Origin: Chitinispirillaceae bacterium | Lineage (GTDB): Bacteria; Fibrobacterota; Chitinivibrionia; Chitinivibrionales; Chitinispirillaceae | Reading direction: 5' to 3' | Length of the DNA: 25,379 nt | Assembly: GCA_016932075.1 (NCBI GenBank) | Contig: JAFGDP010000052.1 | Span: forward strand, 1 to 25,379 | Shown here: positions 8,401 through 15,752 of the stretch, piece by piece | How the letters are laid out: each line of letters opens with the position of its first letter | Numbering within the stretch: position 1 is the first letter of the stretch | Notes under the pieces: model-generated | Seen by the model: the letters and a program-made list of their open reading frames with translations, nothing else | The model's database searches: none | What the model was told of the DNA's origin: nothing | Position numbers and translations under genes: made by a program

Positions 8401-9138
8401 CCAGGACTTTGCCCGGGCGCTCTGGCGGACGCGTTCACGGCCGAACAGTGAGTCAATGAACAGCACGAGCGAAAACCCCTGGTTGTACACCATCTCCTCG
8501 TAAAAACCGTTGCGGTTGCCGTACACGCCCATCTCCACGTAGTCGAGCAGGTCGTTTTCAAGCGACGCCATGCGAAGGAACATGTCGCGGTGCGTGTCCC
8601 AGAAATCGTTGCGGTTGCGGTACGCCTCGTACTGGGCAATGCCCTCGACCCACCATGACGGCGCGAGAACGTTCCAGTACCGGGCCTGCGCCGACCAGTC
8701 CGGGTTCCGAAACCGCGACCAGCTCATGACCGTGAAATTATCAAAGAGCATGTTTTTCGACGCCGCCTTGATCGAGAACACGTGCGCCAGCTCATGGGTC
8801 ATCACGTTACGGATCCAGTTCGAGGTGCCGCGAATGCCTGCGTTCAGGTTGGTCGTGTAGATCGTTACCGTGTTTTTGGCGGGAATGGCATAGCCGTTCG
8901 CATTATCGCCAGGATCAAGGATATACACGTATATCTTCTGGTAATCCTCGAAGACGTTGTACGCAAGCGCCAGCTCGTCCCACACCTCTTCCGCGACCGT
9001 GATCGCTTCATTGGCAAAGAACTCATTGCCGTCGTCAAAAACAACGATATAATGCTCGGTATGCACCTGATTTTTCGCATGGACCATAACAGGCAGGAAC
9101 AGAAAGGCAAGCAGAGTAAAAAACGCTGGATTTTTCAT
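5422..9138 (-). CDS. Gluzincin protease-like, PD40 propeller and beta-barrel protein
   Basis: A 1238-aa exported protein joining three modules. A signal peptide (about residues 1-21, ending VMVHA) is followed by a peptidase-MA-like domain with HELAH (115-119) and a downstream WWVEGIAQY in which Glu165 should be the third zinc ligand. Residues about 290-630 carry TolB/PD40 propeller blades recognisable by SPDDE, SRDGK, TPDGK and SPDGK turns. An Ala/Pro/Asp-rich linker (about 541-582) interrupts the propeller. The remaining roughly 600 residues have alternating strands, Tyr/Phe-rich ends and a C-terminal FDLYLSN, as expected for an outer-membrane barrel. The ATG at 9138 was chosen over one 31 codons upstream because it begins the signal peptide; no strong ribosome binding site is visible there. 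It may act at the cell surface or in envelope biogenesis. The substrate is unknown. Confidence 0.85.
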   Translation of the reverse strand: MKNPAFFTLLAFLFLPVMVHAKNQVHTEHYIVVFDDGNEFFANEAITVAEEVWDELALAYNVFEDYQKIYVYILDPGDNANGYAIPAKNTVTIYTTNLNAGIRGTSNWIRNVMTHELAHVFSIKAASKNMLFDNFTVMSWSRFRNPDWSAQARYWNVLAPSWWVEGIAQYEAYRNRNDFWDTHRDMFLRMASLENDLLDYVEMGVYGNRNGFYEEMVYNQGFSLVLFIDSLFGRERVRQSARAKSWFNFDGSLKKATGKSGRQLYDMWKKALREKYGRAVAPVQGNVREGSLYFDGGFWDQFPSISPDDERCAFVSNRGFDVRYTHLYVWDKRAKVARRLLPEDKTVDSRIQWFPDAKSVLYSRWNKQAAYLDLYRCYINRKTETPITWHARAMDPALSRDGKTIAYIENRGGMQNLMLIDGDGRNRRQLTNFANGTQLFSPCWTPDGKHIVLGIFNGADRDIAMVNADAEPLDKSRKLTDTLFFPESLNFAAGLGFRLLVHSTADERDPCLSPDGKTLYFSSDRTGIFNIYRMDLAAVLARDTARAAGQDTIAPNDSAVAQDSPARPDSAPAREKAPARIDAEQITNVLGGAFHPSIDRDNARIYFTGFHAADYSIYSIPSRGFQEVVIHNVERDYRTRTRSPYCFASGADDGTRTLRPYQYTLSPYKPAYTMWDVSPFVSFSPAYITDSVGDAHIKGGMQFLLGELSGHADLMGFVYGGKSPTSSAGLSWGIGAMGNIRLPKIMGQNRTFQPRLSVYGTKDQIREEDPFTAEPLDASLEPAAGDIIARTGSGPDTLISKFLYPVKGSFSYRQTFDEAGIQGGLQLDRHHLLFGDFAYRNVRVDANIINLQRRLETRVYTLPHFPGTDGAKDLTQYLLNSSSNPALADHIRENTRMLDTLTWLDYYHDFTVYNDFLSSVSWRCEHISPAQVIAKKARVFNLRYSLINSAFNAGVLRSAGDTIVETGNAAVPLLVINKTVNGEQTGCISSVLQRESFSRAEVAAVERFPLFGRHRHLGTFNAFFGSCDRKLPEYGSVYPLEYRAGSFLSAYPYSFDPIDTGTVIDSFMVYRWLSPATYDSLYLTSTRKTDTDRHDLLAGNRIMYLNAEYTYEIIRGLTFKPLGLLVQGIYATGFAEAAGVWNVDLRESTLSDFLGMGPSFDPFRIGKSYLKDAGLRLEIPFVLFENWRGFFAFSWARRLSLDGRILRIEYETRNGALLPSKIWRLDKNRFSFDLYLSN

Positions 9139-9199
9139 GGTTGCGGCATCATAGAAAAGCCAAGCAGTGAAAAGATCCTGGTCCAATATGCTGTGTAAA

Positions 9200-9205
9200 A
9201 TTATA
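9200..9205 (-). promoter_or_regulatory. Candidate -10 element for protease/barrel gene
   Basis: On the minus strand a perfect TATAAT reads from 9205 to 9200, about 62 bp before the start at 9138. The best upstream match, TTGCTG, is 20 bp away, which is too far for a normal -35 element. The gap of 135 bp to the upstream gene makes an own promoter plausible. Confidence 0.35.
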
Positions 9206-9273
9206 CGGTAATATACTTGATCGTGCAGCAAAATAGGCCGCAGCCAGGGGTTACTGGTCGTATGGCGAATAAG

Positions 9274-10455
9274 TTACATAAACGGCGGGAACTGCGAATT
9301 ATCGGGAACAATAGCCAGGCCTTCGATCTCAACCAGCCATGACGGCCTGCACACCGCGGCTTGAGTGAAAATGAGCGGCGTGTTAAACAGCCCGTGTATT
9401 CGCAGGACCTGCTCCACAGCGGTCCGGTCATGGAAATTCCTGATATACACGATCAGAAACACCATGTCCCTGAGCACGGCGTTGTGCTTTTGCAGGAGTG
9501 AGGTTACGTTTTCAATGGTCCGCTCAGTCTGTTTTTCCGCATCGCCGTGATACAGCACTTCACCCTTATGGTCAATGCTTGCCGTGCCTGAGATGTGCAG
9601 ATGCGACCGGTCGCCGAATTGCACGCGCAGCCCGCGCTCAAACGTGACCCCATACCGTATGGCCGGCGACAGATGATCAAGCGCCTCCACCTTGATGATC
9701 TGGTCCGGTGCAAGTCCGCCGAACGACAGGGCGTCGATTGAAACGATCTTTTCCGGTGCATCCGGAACGCCAAGAATCCCGGTGCTGGCGAGATATCGTG
9801 TTTTATCGGTAAGGCCGTGTGATTCAAAAAACTCTCCGCGCGCCTTGACCATGGCCCGGTAATGCTTGTCAATATCGCGCACAAATACCCAGGTCCGGAT
9901 CCCGTTGCTAAAAAGACTCATGCCCTGCTCCTGCAAACGGCAATTGAGCGCGCTCAGAATCGAGGTCGTCTGCCCGCCCGCGTCAAATGCGCCGTCTGCC
10001 GTGTAATTCGCAGTCATGAACAGGGAATAGGCATTGCCCGTAACCAGCACATCATTGCCGAGCTCATCAGGATACGATCTGACCTGCCTGGAAAAAGGTT
10101 TGCCCTTCATGCCGAGAATATGATAGGAGAAAAGAGCGAGCGGACCGCAGCAGAGCGGCTTCTGTTCTATGATCGAAACGCCGCCGTTTTTTAAACGGTG
10201 ATAAAGCAAGGACCCCAAAAGCGCAGTTTTCTGGTTCAGGATGTCTGATACAAATATCCGTGAAAATATTGCGGTTTCATCAGACAGGCCAAGGCCGGCA
10301 AGCGCTTTGTCATAATGGCCGGCGCACTCCTCCAGGGCCTGCACAAACGGCATGTCCTGGCCCGTGGTAACGGCAATACAGCATTCGTCGCAGCCAACCG
10401 AGCTTGAAAATCTGGAGCAGAGAATGGATTCGTTTACGCGTATGGTTTCAGGCAT
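9274..10455 (-). CDS. RidA/chorismatase-like protein
   Basis: The 393-aa product looks like the YjgF/RidA superfamily arranged as in chorismatases (FkbO/Hyg5/XanB2 type). A RidA-like half near residues 30-110 includes SRIFVSDILNQ. A middle block (about 185-230) with RTWVFVRDI, Tyr, Arg and LASTGI resembles the chorismatase core. The C-terminal RidA-like half (about 250-385) ends CRPSWLVEIEGLA, where Arg370 and Glu376/Glu378 match the RidA/chorismatase active-site region. Chorismatases hydrolyse chorismate to hydroxybenzoates or dihydroxycyclohexadiene carboxylates; whether this one does cannot be judged from sequence. The N-terminus is unusual in having Cys13, Cys22, Cys25 and Cys26. No signal peptide is seen. 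It lies upstream of the barrel gene on the same strand but 135 bp away. No aromatic biosynthesis genes are adjacent. No strong ribosome binding site supports the chosen ATG. Confidence 0.7.
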   Translation of the reverse strand: MPETIRVNESILCSRFSSSVGCDECCIAVTTGQDMPFVQALEECAGHYDKALAGLGLSDETAIFSRIFVSDILNQKTALLGSLLYHRLKNGGVSIIEQKPLCCGPLALFSYHILGMKGKPFSRQVRSYPDELGNDVLVTGNAYSLFMTANYTADGAFDAGGQTTSILSALNCRLQEQGMSLFSNGIRTWVFVRDIDKHYRAMVKARGEFFESHGLTDKTRYLASTGILGVPDAPEKIVSIDALSFGGLAPDQIIKVEALDHLSPAIRYGVTFERGLRVQFGDRSHLHISGTASIDHKGEVLYHGDAEKQTERTIENVTSLLQKHNAVLRDMVFLIVYIRNFHDRTAVEQVLRIHGLFNTPLIFTQAAVCRPSWLVEIEGLAIVPDNSQFPPFM

Positions 10456-11067
10456 GCAGTACGCGCGTGTCTCTTTCTATTGCTCGCGTAAAACAACAAG
10501 GCACGGCGCATGAGATGATCGTGGATGGGTGTGGTAATTGTAACATTCGTAATTCAGAAGGTTGAAGATAAAATAATATGTGGAGGAACAGGGGACTGGA
10601 TTGGTGGACAGTAAAAAAAGAAAAACGCAGGATTTTTTGCGGGGAAGCTCAAGGTCACCCCTGGCGTGCTGTGGCCTTCCCCTGATTTTATGGAAATACC
10701 GCACTGTGCGTGCCTCCGATAAAGCATTTAAAGATGCTGCGATCCCTTCGTGAAACGTCAATTTCGACTCGAACTTTTCAGTGTGGAAGAAGAGATGGTT
10801 TTTAGTCTTGTGTTTTAGTCTTTCAATGCTTCGGCGAACTTAGCACAAGTCCGAATTCCGCAATTAGAAGATCGGGACGACCGGATCGTTTAAATGAATT
10901 TTTATGTATTCAATCATCGCTTAGCAATATACAACAGCAAAACCCCGTTTTCTTTAGGAGAACGATAAATTTTCTAATGGTTTGGATTCAAGGGATGCTG
11001 GTTGTATCATAATAAGCAAGCAAACGATTGAGCTTTTATGGTCTGATTTGCCTGCCGGGAGGGACCC
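10456..11067. other. Long intergenic region, no convincing gene
   Basis: This 612-bp AT-rich spacer separates divergent genes. A minus-strand frame open from about 10840 to 10477 contains a peptide that looks partly protein-like near 10660-10790 but degenerates into low-quality sequence and has no ribosome binding site, so it may be a decayed gene fragment. The right end has a candidate promoter (10982-11010) and a strong Shine-Dalgarno (GGGAGGG, 11058-11064 region) for the GH31 ORF. No tRNA or insertion-sequence ends were seen. Confidence 0.6.
10982..11010 (+). promoter_or_regulatory. Candidate promoter for truncated GH31 gene
   Basis: TTGGAT (10982-10987) and TATCAT (11005-11010) are separated by exactly 17 bp. 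Transcription would start near 11017, about 50 nt before the ATG at 11068. The -10 box matches five of six consensus bases, the -35 only the first three. Confidence 0.3.
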
Positions 11068-13041
11068 ATGGATCGAAGCCGTTTGTTCTCCTGGAAAACC
11101 GCGATGTCGGGCTATACAGAGGTATCGGGCCGTCCTCCGCGCCTGGGCAAGAAATTTTACGGCATTATGCGCGACATGTACTACCGTTCAGGGACGAGCA
11201 TTGCCACCATGCGCAGTTGGGCCGACATGTTCCGCAACGAGCGGTTCAACATGGACTGGGTGCGTATGGATAACTTCTTTGACTGGACCAATCTTGGCTA
11301 TCTGCCAACCGTACCAAATCCAGGTTGCTGGGACCCTGAGGTTGAAGACGCAATCAACTATTACAAAGACAAAGGATTTTATTTTGGCGGCATGAGCGCC
11401 GGGTGGGGTCATTACGGCTGCTGCAGCGCAGGTTGCACCCGGAATCTTTTACAGTCTGCAGAAGTCTGCCGCAATGCGATTGACCATGGATTTGACTGGG
11501 CATGGTATGACGCAATGAACTTTTGGAAGCGTCAGCATGCAAAAGAGCAGTGGGATGTCTGGAAAGCGGCACATCTTGGTGATGAAACAAAGGTCTACGT
11601 TTCCCGGGGCTGGCAGGCACTGAGTTCGCAGGCATGGCCTGGCAACCACCTTGGCGACTACCTGAACCAGGAGTGGAACGCCTATCGTAAATTCGCCATT
11701 GTCCCGTCTGCTATTGCAGAATCCATGGTCGGCTACGCACACAGCCATTGCAATCTTGGTGAAAACTATGACTTTGCCTATATCGGTTATGCTCTCCGGC
11801 CCATGGTCACGATCCATATGGCGGGCGCTGCCGGCGGCGATGCGCAGAACTTTGAAGAGTGCGGACGGATCGGCAACTATCCGGATGATATGAAAGCGCT
11901 CATGCGCAAATGGGGCAATATCCACTACCGCTTTATTCCGTACCTGTTTACCTACGGCATGATCGCGCATGAGACCGGTATTCCGGTATGGCGCGGCATG
12001 ATGTGCCAGAACGGCGGAGAACATGACAGCAGGACCTATGACAAATACATGCAGTGCTATGTGGGTGAGGAGCTTATCGTATCGCCCTACTTTAATGACT
12101 GCAAAGAGGACGGCGGGGGCCCGAGCTATGCCACCAACACTGAAACCAGAAACGGAAATGGCAAACGGCACAACATCTATATTCCCGAGGGTGTCTGGTA
12201 CGACTTCTTCTCTGCCGGCGCGCCTGCGCTTAAATACAGCGGTCCTGTCACTATTGCGGAATATGATGTCAACGCGTCAGGCGACCGCGCAAACAAGCGC
12301 CTGCCCCTGTTTGTCAAAGCAAATTCAATAATACCGTGGCTGGACACGCTGCAATATATCGGCGAACGTCCTGAAAGCGACATTACGCTCATGTGCTGGC
12401 CGACCGACGGAACCGCACGCACGCCGCAGGCCGGCCAGTTCATCCTGTATGAAGACGAAACACCGGTTAAAACCATTATTTACATGACGCACACAATCAC
12501 TACCGAGGCAACCACGACAATCCAGATTGGCGATTTTGCCGGCTCCAACTATTGCAGGCCTGGATCATCCAGAAGATACCGGATACAGGCGCACGGTTTG
12601 AGCGCTCCAACAGAAGTCTATGCCGGAAACCTGTGGATCACGCCGATCACCATGGAACAGATCAACTCCTGGACACCGGGTTTCCATCACTCGCCTGACA
12701 ATGGCGGCATTACCTATGTAAATGTTGCAGGAAGCAGGCAGCACCAGGGAGTAACCGTCTCCATAAAAACTCCCCTTGACGTTGGTCTGACCGAGTTGAA
12801 CCGGAAGGCGGCAAAGAACATCACGGTTATTCGCAAGAACCGCATGCTTGCAATCAATGTGCCCTACCAGGGCAACCATGTCGTCAAACTGATCAATGCC
12901 CAGGGCAAGGTTGTAACCCTGCACACCGGCACCAGTGCCGCAAACTATACTATTGCGCTTGATCGTCACGCACCGGCTATGTACCTGGTGTACATTAAGG
13001 CCGACGGCCGCAAGCCGTTTGTTAAAAAGCTGATGCTGTGA
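11068..13041 (+). CDS. GH31 glycoside hydrolase, N-terminally truncated, sorting-domain tail
   Basis: The 657-aa product matches GH31 alpha-glucosidase-like enzymes from the start of the catalytic barrel onward. Residues about 15-30 (YTEVSGRPPRLGKK) correspond to the linker just before barrel strand 1. WYDAMN puts the likely nucleophile at Asp148, and LGDY (Asp197) aligns with the usual SGD acid/base. HYRFIPYLFTYGMIAHETG and RLPLFVKANSIIPW are typical GH31 barrel-end and beta-sandwich signatures. Residues about 580-657 resemble a type IX secretion C-terminal sorting domain (VVKLINAQGKVV, MYLVYIKADG, VKKLML). The usual N-terminal beta-sandwich of some 200 residues and any signal peptide are missing, and an in-frame TGA lies upstream at 11044-11046. 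A protein with an export tail but no signal cannot be secreted normally, so this is probably a 5'-truncated gene, although GGGAGGG precedes the ATG. Confidence 0.8.
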   Translation: MDRSRLFSWKTAMSGYTEVSGRPPRLGKKFYGIMRDMYYRSGTSIATMRSWADMFRNERFNMDWVRMDNFFDWTNLGYLPTVPNPGCWDPEVEDAINYYKDKGFYFGGMSAGWGHYGCCSAGCTRNLLQSAEVCRNAIDHGFDWAWYDAMNFWKRQHAKEQWDVWKAAHLGDETKVYVSRGWQALSSQAWPGNHLGDYLNQEWNAYRKFAIVPSAIAESMVGYAHSHCNLGENYDFAYIGYALRPMVTIHMAGAAGGDAQNFEECGRIGNYPDDMKALMRKWGNIHYRFIPYLFTYGMIAHETGIPVWRGMMCQNGGEHDSRTYDKYMQCYVGEELIVSPYFNDCKEDGGGPSYATNTETRNGNGKRHNIYIPEGVWYDFFSAGAPALKYSGPVTIAEYDVNASGDRANKRLPLFVKANSIIPWLDTLQYIGERPESDITLMCWPTDGTARTPQAGQFILYEDETPVKTIIYMTHTITTEATTTIQIGDFAGSNYCRPGSSRRYRIQAHGLSAPTEVYAGNLWITPITMEQINSWTPGFHHSPDNGGITYVNVAGSRQHQGVTVSIKTPLDVGLTELNRKAAKNITVIRKNRMLAINVPYQGNHVVKLINAQGKVVTLHTGTSAANYTIALDRHAPAMYLVYIKADGRKPFVKKLML

Positions 13042-13070
13042 CTGGTTGTTTTTTGATATTTTTTTGCGGG

Positions 13071-13115
13071 GGAGGTCACCTCCTGTATGCGAATCCCGAC
13101 AGTATGTCGGGATTC
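13071..13115. repeat. Palindrome cluster downstream of GH31 gene
   Basis: GGAGGTCACCTCC (13071-13083) is a short interrupted palindrome. GAATCCCGACA (13091-13101) and TGTCGGGATTC (13105-13115) form a perfect 11-bp stem with a GTA loop. CCCCTCC at 13124-13130 could pair with the GGAGG at 13071 instead of the nearer ACCTCC, giving alternative folds. Further right, GCGCGAAGCGC forms another small hairpin. T-rich runs lie before, not after, the stems, so this is not a standard terminator. It looks like a mosaic of dispersed intergenic palindromes in the 248-bp gap before the tRNA. Confidence 0.75.
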
Positions 13116-13289
13116 TCCGCCATCCCCTCCATGTGGTGGTCAGCCGGCCTTGCTGGCAGGCAGGCAAGAGAGCAAAACAAGCGCGAAGCGCCGCTCCCGC
13201 CAACTAATGTTTAAATGTCACAAGTTCGCATAAGGTATTTTATCCGTGTGTTATTGCATTGTAGAGTGATATTTTAAACCGCATTTTCC

Positions 13290-13363
13290 GCCCCCGTAGC
13301 TCAGTTGGATAGAGCGTCGGTTTCCTAAACCGCAGGCCGCCCGTTCGAATCGGGCCGGGGGTA
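13290..13363 (+). tRNA. tRNA-Arg (anticodon CCU)
   Basis: The sequence folds as a standard cloverleaf. The acceptor stem GCCCCCG (13290-13296) pairs with CGGGGGT (13356-13362) with one G-U at the end. The D stem is GCTC/GAGC. The anticodon stem has four pairs and one T-C mismatch at its base. The anticodon CCT is at 13324-13326, reading AGG codons. The T arm is GCCCG-TTCGAAT-CGGGC. A73 is at 13363 and CCA is not encoded. Confidence 0.95.
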
Positions 13364-13374
13364 TTTAAATAGAT

Positions 13375-13418
13375 AGCCTCGCTCTTCTTGCTGTTTGAGG
13401 GGGCGGGGCTTTTCTTTC
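13375..13418 (+). terminator. Intrinsic terminator of tRNA-Arg
   Basis: AGCCTCGC (13375-13382) pairs with GCGGGGCT (13403-13410) through eight pairs including one G-U. It is followed at once by TTTCTTTC. It lies 12 bp after the tRNA and fits Rho-independent termination. The long loop (20 nt) is the main weakness. Its position also argues against the far-upstream ATG at 13388 as start of the next gene. Confidence 0.6.
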
Positions 13419-13444
13419 GGACCGGCAATCCAGGGCACGGCAGC

Positions 13445-13942
13445 ATGAGCATGAACAACCGGATTCGTGTCTGTTCAAAGAAGGATATCGGTGATATTCT
13501 TGACATTATCAATGATGCCGCCGTTGCCTACAAGAACCATATTCCGCAGGACTGCTGGCATGAACCGTACCTGTCGGACACGTATCTGAAAAGCGAGCTT
13601 GATGACGGGGTCGTGTTCTGGGGGTTTGAGGTGAAGGGAAAGCTTGTGGGGGTCATGGGTATACAGGACAGGGGGGAGGTGACGCTTATCAGGCATGCGT
13701 ATGTTCGCACGGGCAGCAGAAAAACGGGCATCGGGTCCGCGCTTCTGCGCCATCTTGAGTCGCTCAGCAAAAAAACCTTGATGGTCGGCACCTGGAAAGC
13801 GGCCGCGTGGGCCATTTCGTTTTACACGAAAAACGGGTATTCCCTTGTCACCAGACAGGAAAAAGACAGGCTGCTTGGAAAATACTGGTCGATCCCTGAC
13901 CGGCAGATAACGACGTCGGTGGTGCTGGTGAAACACCGGTGA
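13445..13942 (+). CDS. GNAT-family N-acetyltransferase
   Basis: The 165-aa product is a GNAT acetyltransferase, which moves an acetyl group from acetyl-CoA to an amine. Motif A is visible as VRTGSRKTGIGSALLRHLE, containing the acetyl-CoA pyrophosphate loop pattern R-x-x-G-x-G. The C-terminal AISFYTKNGY is the usual GNAT strand-5/helix region. The substrate cannot be inferred. The ATG at 13445 is preferred over one at 13388, which lies inside the tRNA terminator, and over 13451, because a weak AGGG sits about nine bases upstream. The gene lies alone between tRNA-Arg and nadB. Length is normal for the family. Confidence 0.85.
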   Translation: MSMNNRIRVCSKKDIGDILDIINDAAVAYKNHIPQDCWHEPYLSDTYLKSELDDGVVFWGFEVKGKLVGVMGIQDRGEVTLIRHAYVRTGSRKTGIGSALLRHLESLSKKTLMVGTWKAAAWAISFYTKNGYSLVTRQEKDRLLGKYWSIPDRQITTSVVLVKHR

Positions 13943-13982
13943 TGGATTTTTATCGGCGCGACGAAAACCGGTATCCGGTTCG

Positions 13983-14049
13983 GCATCGCTATCGATATCG
14001 ATGCGTTGTCTGGAAAATGAATGCTATCGGTGAATGGTTTCGAAACCAT
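13983..14049. promoter_or_regulatory. Inverted repeats upstream of nadB, candidate operators
   Basis: The spacer before nadB contains two dyads. GCATCG (13983-13988) and CGATGC (13999-14004) flank an inner TATCGATA palindrome. ATGGTTTCGAAACCAT (14034-14049) is a perfect 16-bp palindrome. Such dyads could be repressor operators for NAD biosynthesis, but they match no NAD-regulator box that I know with certainty. Both lie within about 140 bp of the nadB start. Confidence 0.35.
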
Positions 14050-14123
14050 AGCGATACCAATGCTGACGCCCATGGTCGGTACTATCAATGAACGGTAAAC
14101 GCCACTGCTTTGGTTGGAGCACC

Positions 14124-15752
14124 ATGTCGGCACCACAAACCTGTGATTTTCTCGTTATCGGCAGCGGCATTGCAGGGCTCTGCTTTGCCATCCATGCTTC
14201 GCGGTTCGGGTCGGTCGTGATGATTACCAAGAAGCAGGACAGCGAATCAAACACCAACTATGCCCAGGGCGGCATTGCGTGCGTGCTGGATCCGGCAGAC
14301 AGTTTTGAAACGCACGTTCGCGACACGCTCAATGCGGGCCGGGGACTGTGCAACGAGGAGGCGGTGCGGGTTCTTGTGCGGGAGGGCCCGAAACGAATCG
14401 ACGAGCTGGCGGAGTGGGGCGTTGCATTTTCAAAACAGCGGCGCGCGGGTAATCCGCGTGGATTACATCTGGGCAGGGAAGGCGGGCACACCTTTCACCG
14501 GATCGTGCACGCACACGACCTGACCGGCAAGGTGGTGGAAGAACGGCTGCTTGCGCTGGTGCGGGCAAACAGAAAGATACGGCTCTTAGAGCACCATTTT
14601 GCCGTGGAGCTTATCACCGACCATCACCTTCATGCGAAACGGCGAGGACCGGTGACATGTTACGGTTCGTACATTTACGACACCATCACCCGCACCATAT
14701 TTCCGCAGCAGGCAAGGATCACCTGTCTGGCCTCCGGAGGGGCGGGCAAGGTATACCTGCATACGACCAATCCCGACATTGCAACGGGCGACGGTTTTGC
14801 CATGGCGTGGCGCGCCGGCGCCCGCATCGCCAATATGGAATTCATCCAGTTTCATCCGACCGCGCTGTTTCATGACCGGTCCCATTCGTTTCTCATCTCC
14901 GAGGCGTTGCGCGGTCACGGCGCGGTGCTGCGGGACCGCAACGGCAGGGAGTTCATGAAAAAGCACCACCGGCTGGGTTCGCTCGCCCCGCGGGACGTAG
15001 TAGCGCGCGCCATTGACAGCGAGATGAAACGCACCGGCGCGGCGTGCGTGTATCTTGACATCAGGCACGCGCCGCCGGAACAAACGAAGCGGCATTTCCC
15101 AAACATTTACAAACGGTGCAAATCGCTCGGGATCGATATCACGCGCGACCTGATTCCGGTCGTTCCGGCCGCCCATTACATCTGCGGCGGGGTCATGGTC
15201 GGGCTTGACGGAAACACCTCGATCGCCAACCTGTACGCCTGCGGCGAGGTCGCCTGCACGGGCGTGCACGGCGCCAACCGCCTGGCGTCGAATTCGCTTC
15301 TTGAAGCGCTGGTGTTTTCACGCAGGGCAGCGCTTGACGTGGCACAGCGCATTGGGTCCATACCGCTTCAGCGGCCGGCAGCGGTCCCTGCTTGGGACGA
15401 CAGCGGGACGATTGCTACAGAGGAGTGGATCCTGCTGTCGCACAACATGGAGGAGCTGCAGACCATCATGTGGGACTACGTGGGTATCGTACGGTCGGAC
15501 CTGCGGCTCTCCCGCGCGCTTCGCCGGTTGGACCTTCTTGAAAAAGAGGTCGAAAGTTTTTACAAGCGGACAAGGATAAGCGTCCCGCTGCTTGAACTCA
15601 GAAACCTTACGACGACCGCGCGGCTCGTGGTCGTCTCTGCCTTGAAGCGAAAGGAGAGCAGGGGGTTGCACTATACCACGGATTACCGGAAAACGGATGA
15701 GCAACGCTGGCACCGGGACACCGTTCTTGTTCATCCTCGAGCACGGACGTGA
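14124..15752 (+). CDS. nadB: L-aspartate oxidase
   Basis: A 542-aa FAD enzyme that oxidises L-aspartate to iminoaspartate, the first step of quinolinate and NAD synthesis; the next enzyme is NadA. The dinucleotide-binding motif GSGIAG is at 13-18 and NYAQGGIA at 45-52. His244 (QFHPTALF), Arg290 (LAPRD), His351 (HYICGG) and Arg386 (GANRLASNSLLEA) fall at the same numbers as the catalytic residues described for E. coli NadB, which supports the ATG at 14124 over one 12 codons upstream. TTGGAG lies just before it. Succinate dehydrogenase flavoproteins are related, but the overall pattern and length fit NadB. nadA and nadC are not in the window. The last 4 bp overlap the start of the next gene. 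Confidence 0.96.
   Translation: MSAPQTCDFLVIGSGIAGLCFAIHASRFGSVVMITKKQDSESNTNYAQGGIACVLDPADSFETHVRDTLNAGRGLCNEEAVRVLVREGPKRIDELAEWGVAFSKQRRAGNPRGLHLGREGGHTFHRIVHAHDLTGKVVEERLLALVRANRKIRLLEHHFAVELITDHHLHAKRRGPVTCYGSYIYDTITRTIFPQQARITCLASGGAGKVYLHTTNPDIATGDGFAMAWRAGARIANMEFIQFHPTALFHDRSHSFLISEALRGHGAVLRDRNGREFMKKHHRLGSLAPRDVVARAIDSEMKRTGAACVYLDIRHAPPEQTKRHFPNIYKRCKSLGIDITRDLIPVVPAAHYICGGVMVGLDGNTSIANLYACGEVACTGVHGANRLASNSLLEALVFSRRAALDVAQRIGSIPLQRPAAVPAWDDSGTIATEEWILLSHNMEELQTIMWDYVGIVRSDLRLSRALRRLDLLEKEVESFYKRTRISVPLLELRNLTTTARLVVVSALKRKESRGLHYTTDYRKTDEQRWHRDTVLVHPRART

Noticed and set aside
10477..10840. Minus-strand ORF upstream of the RidA-like gene
   Set aside because: Only its first half looks protein-like, the rest is low-quality and there is no start signal. 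It may be a decayed fragment, so no gene is called.
11028..11412. Overlapping frames at the GH31 5' end as evidence of a frameshift
   Set aside because: I looked for GH31 N-terminal sequence in the other two frames before 11068 and found none, so the missing part is absent rather than frameshifted.
13290..13363. tRNA-Arg as an occupied integration site
   Set aside because: No integrase, and I saw no repeat of the tRNA 3' end elsewhere in the window. The flanking genes look ordinary.
13388..13444. Upstream ATG (13388) as start of the GNAT gene
   Set aside because: It lies in the tRNA terminator and adds 19 residues not typical of the family.
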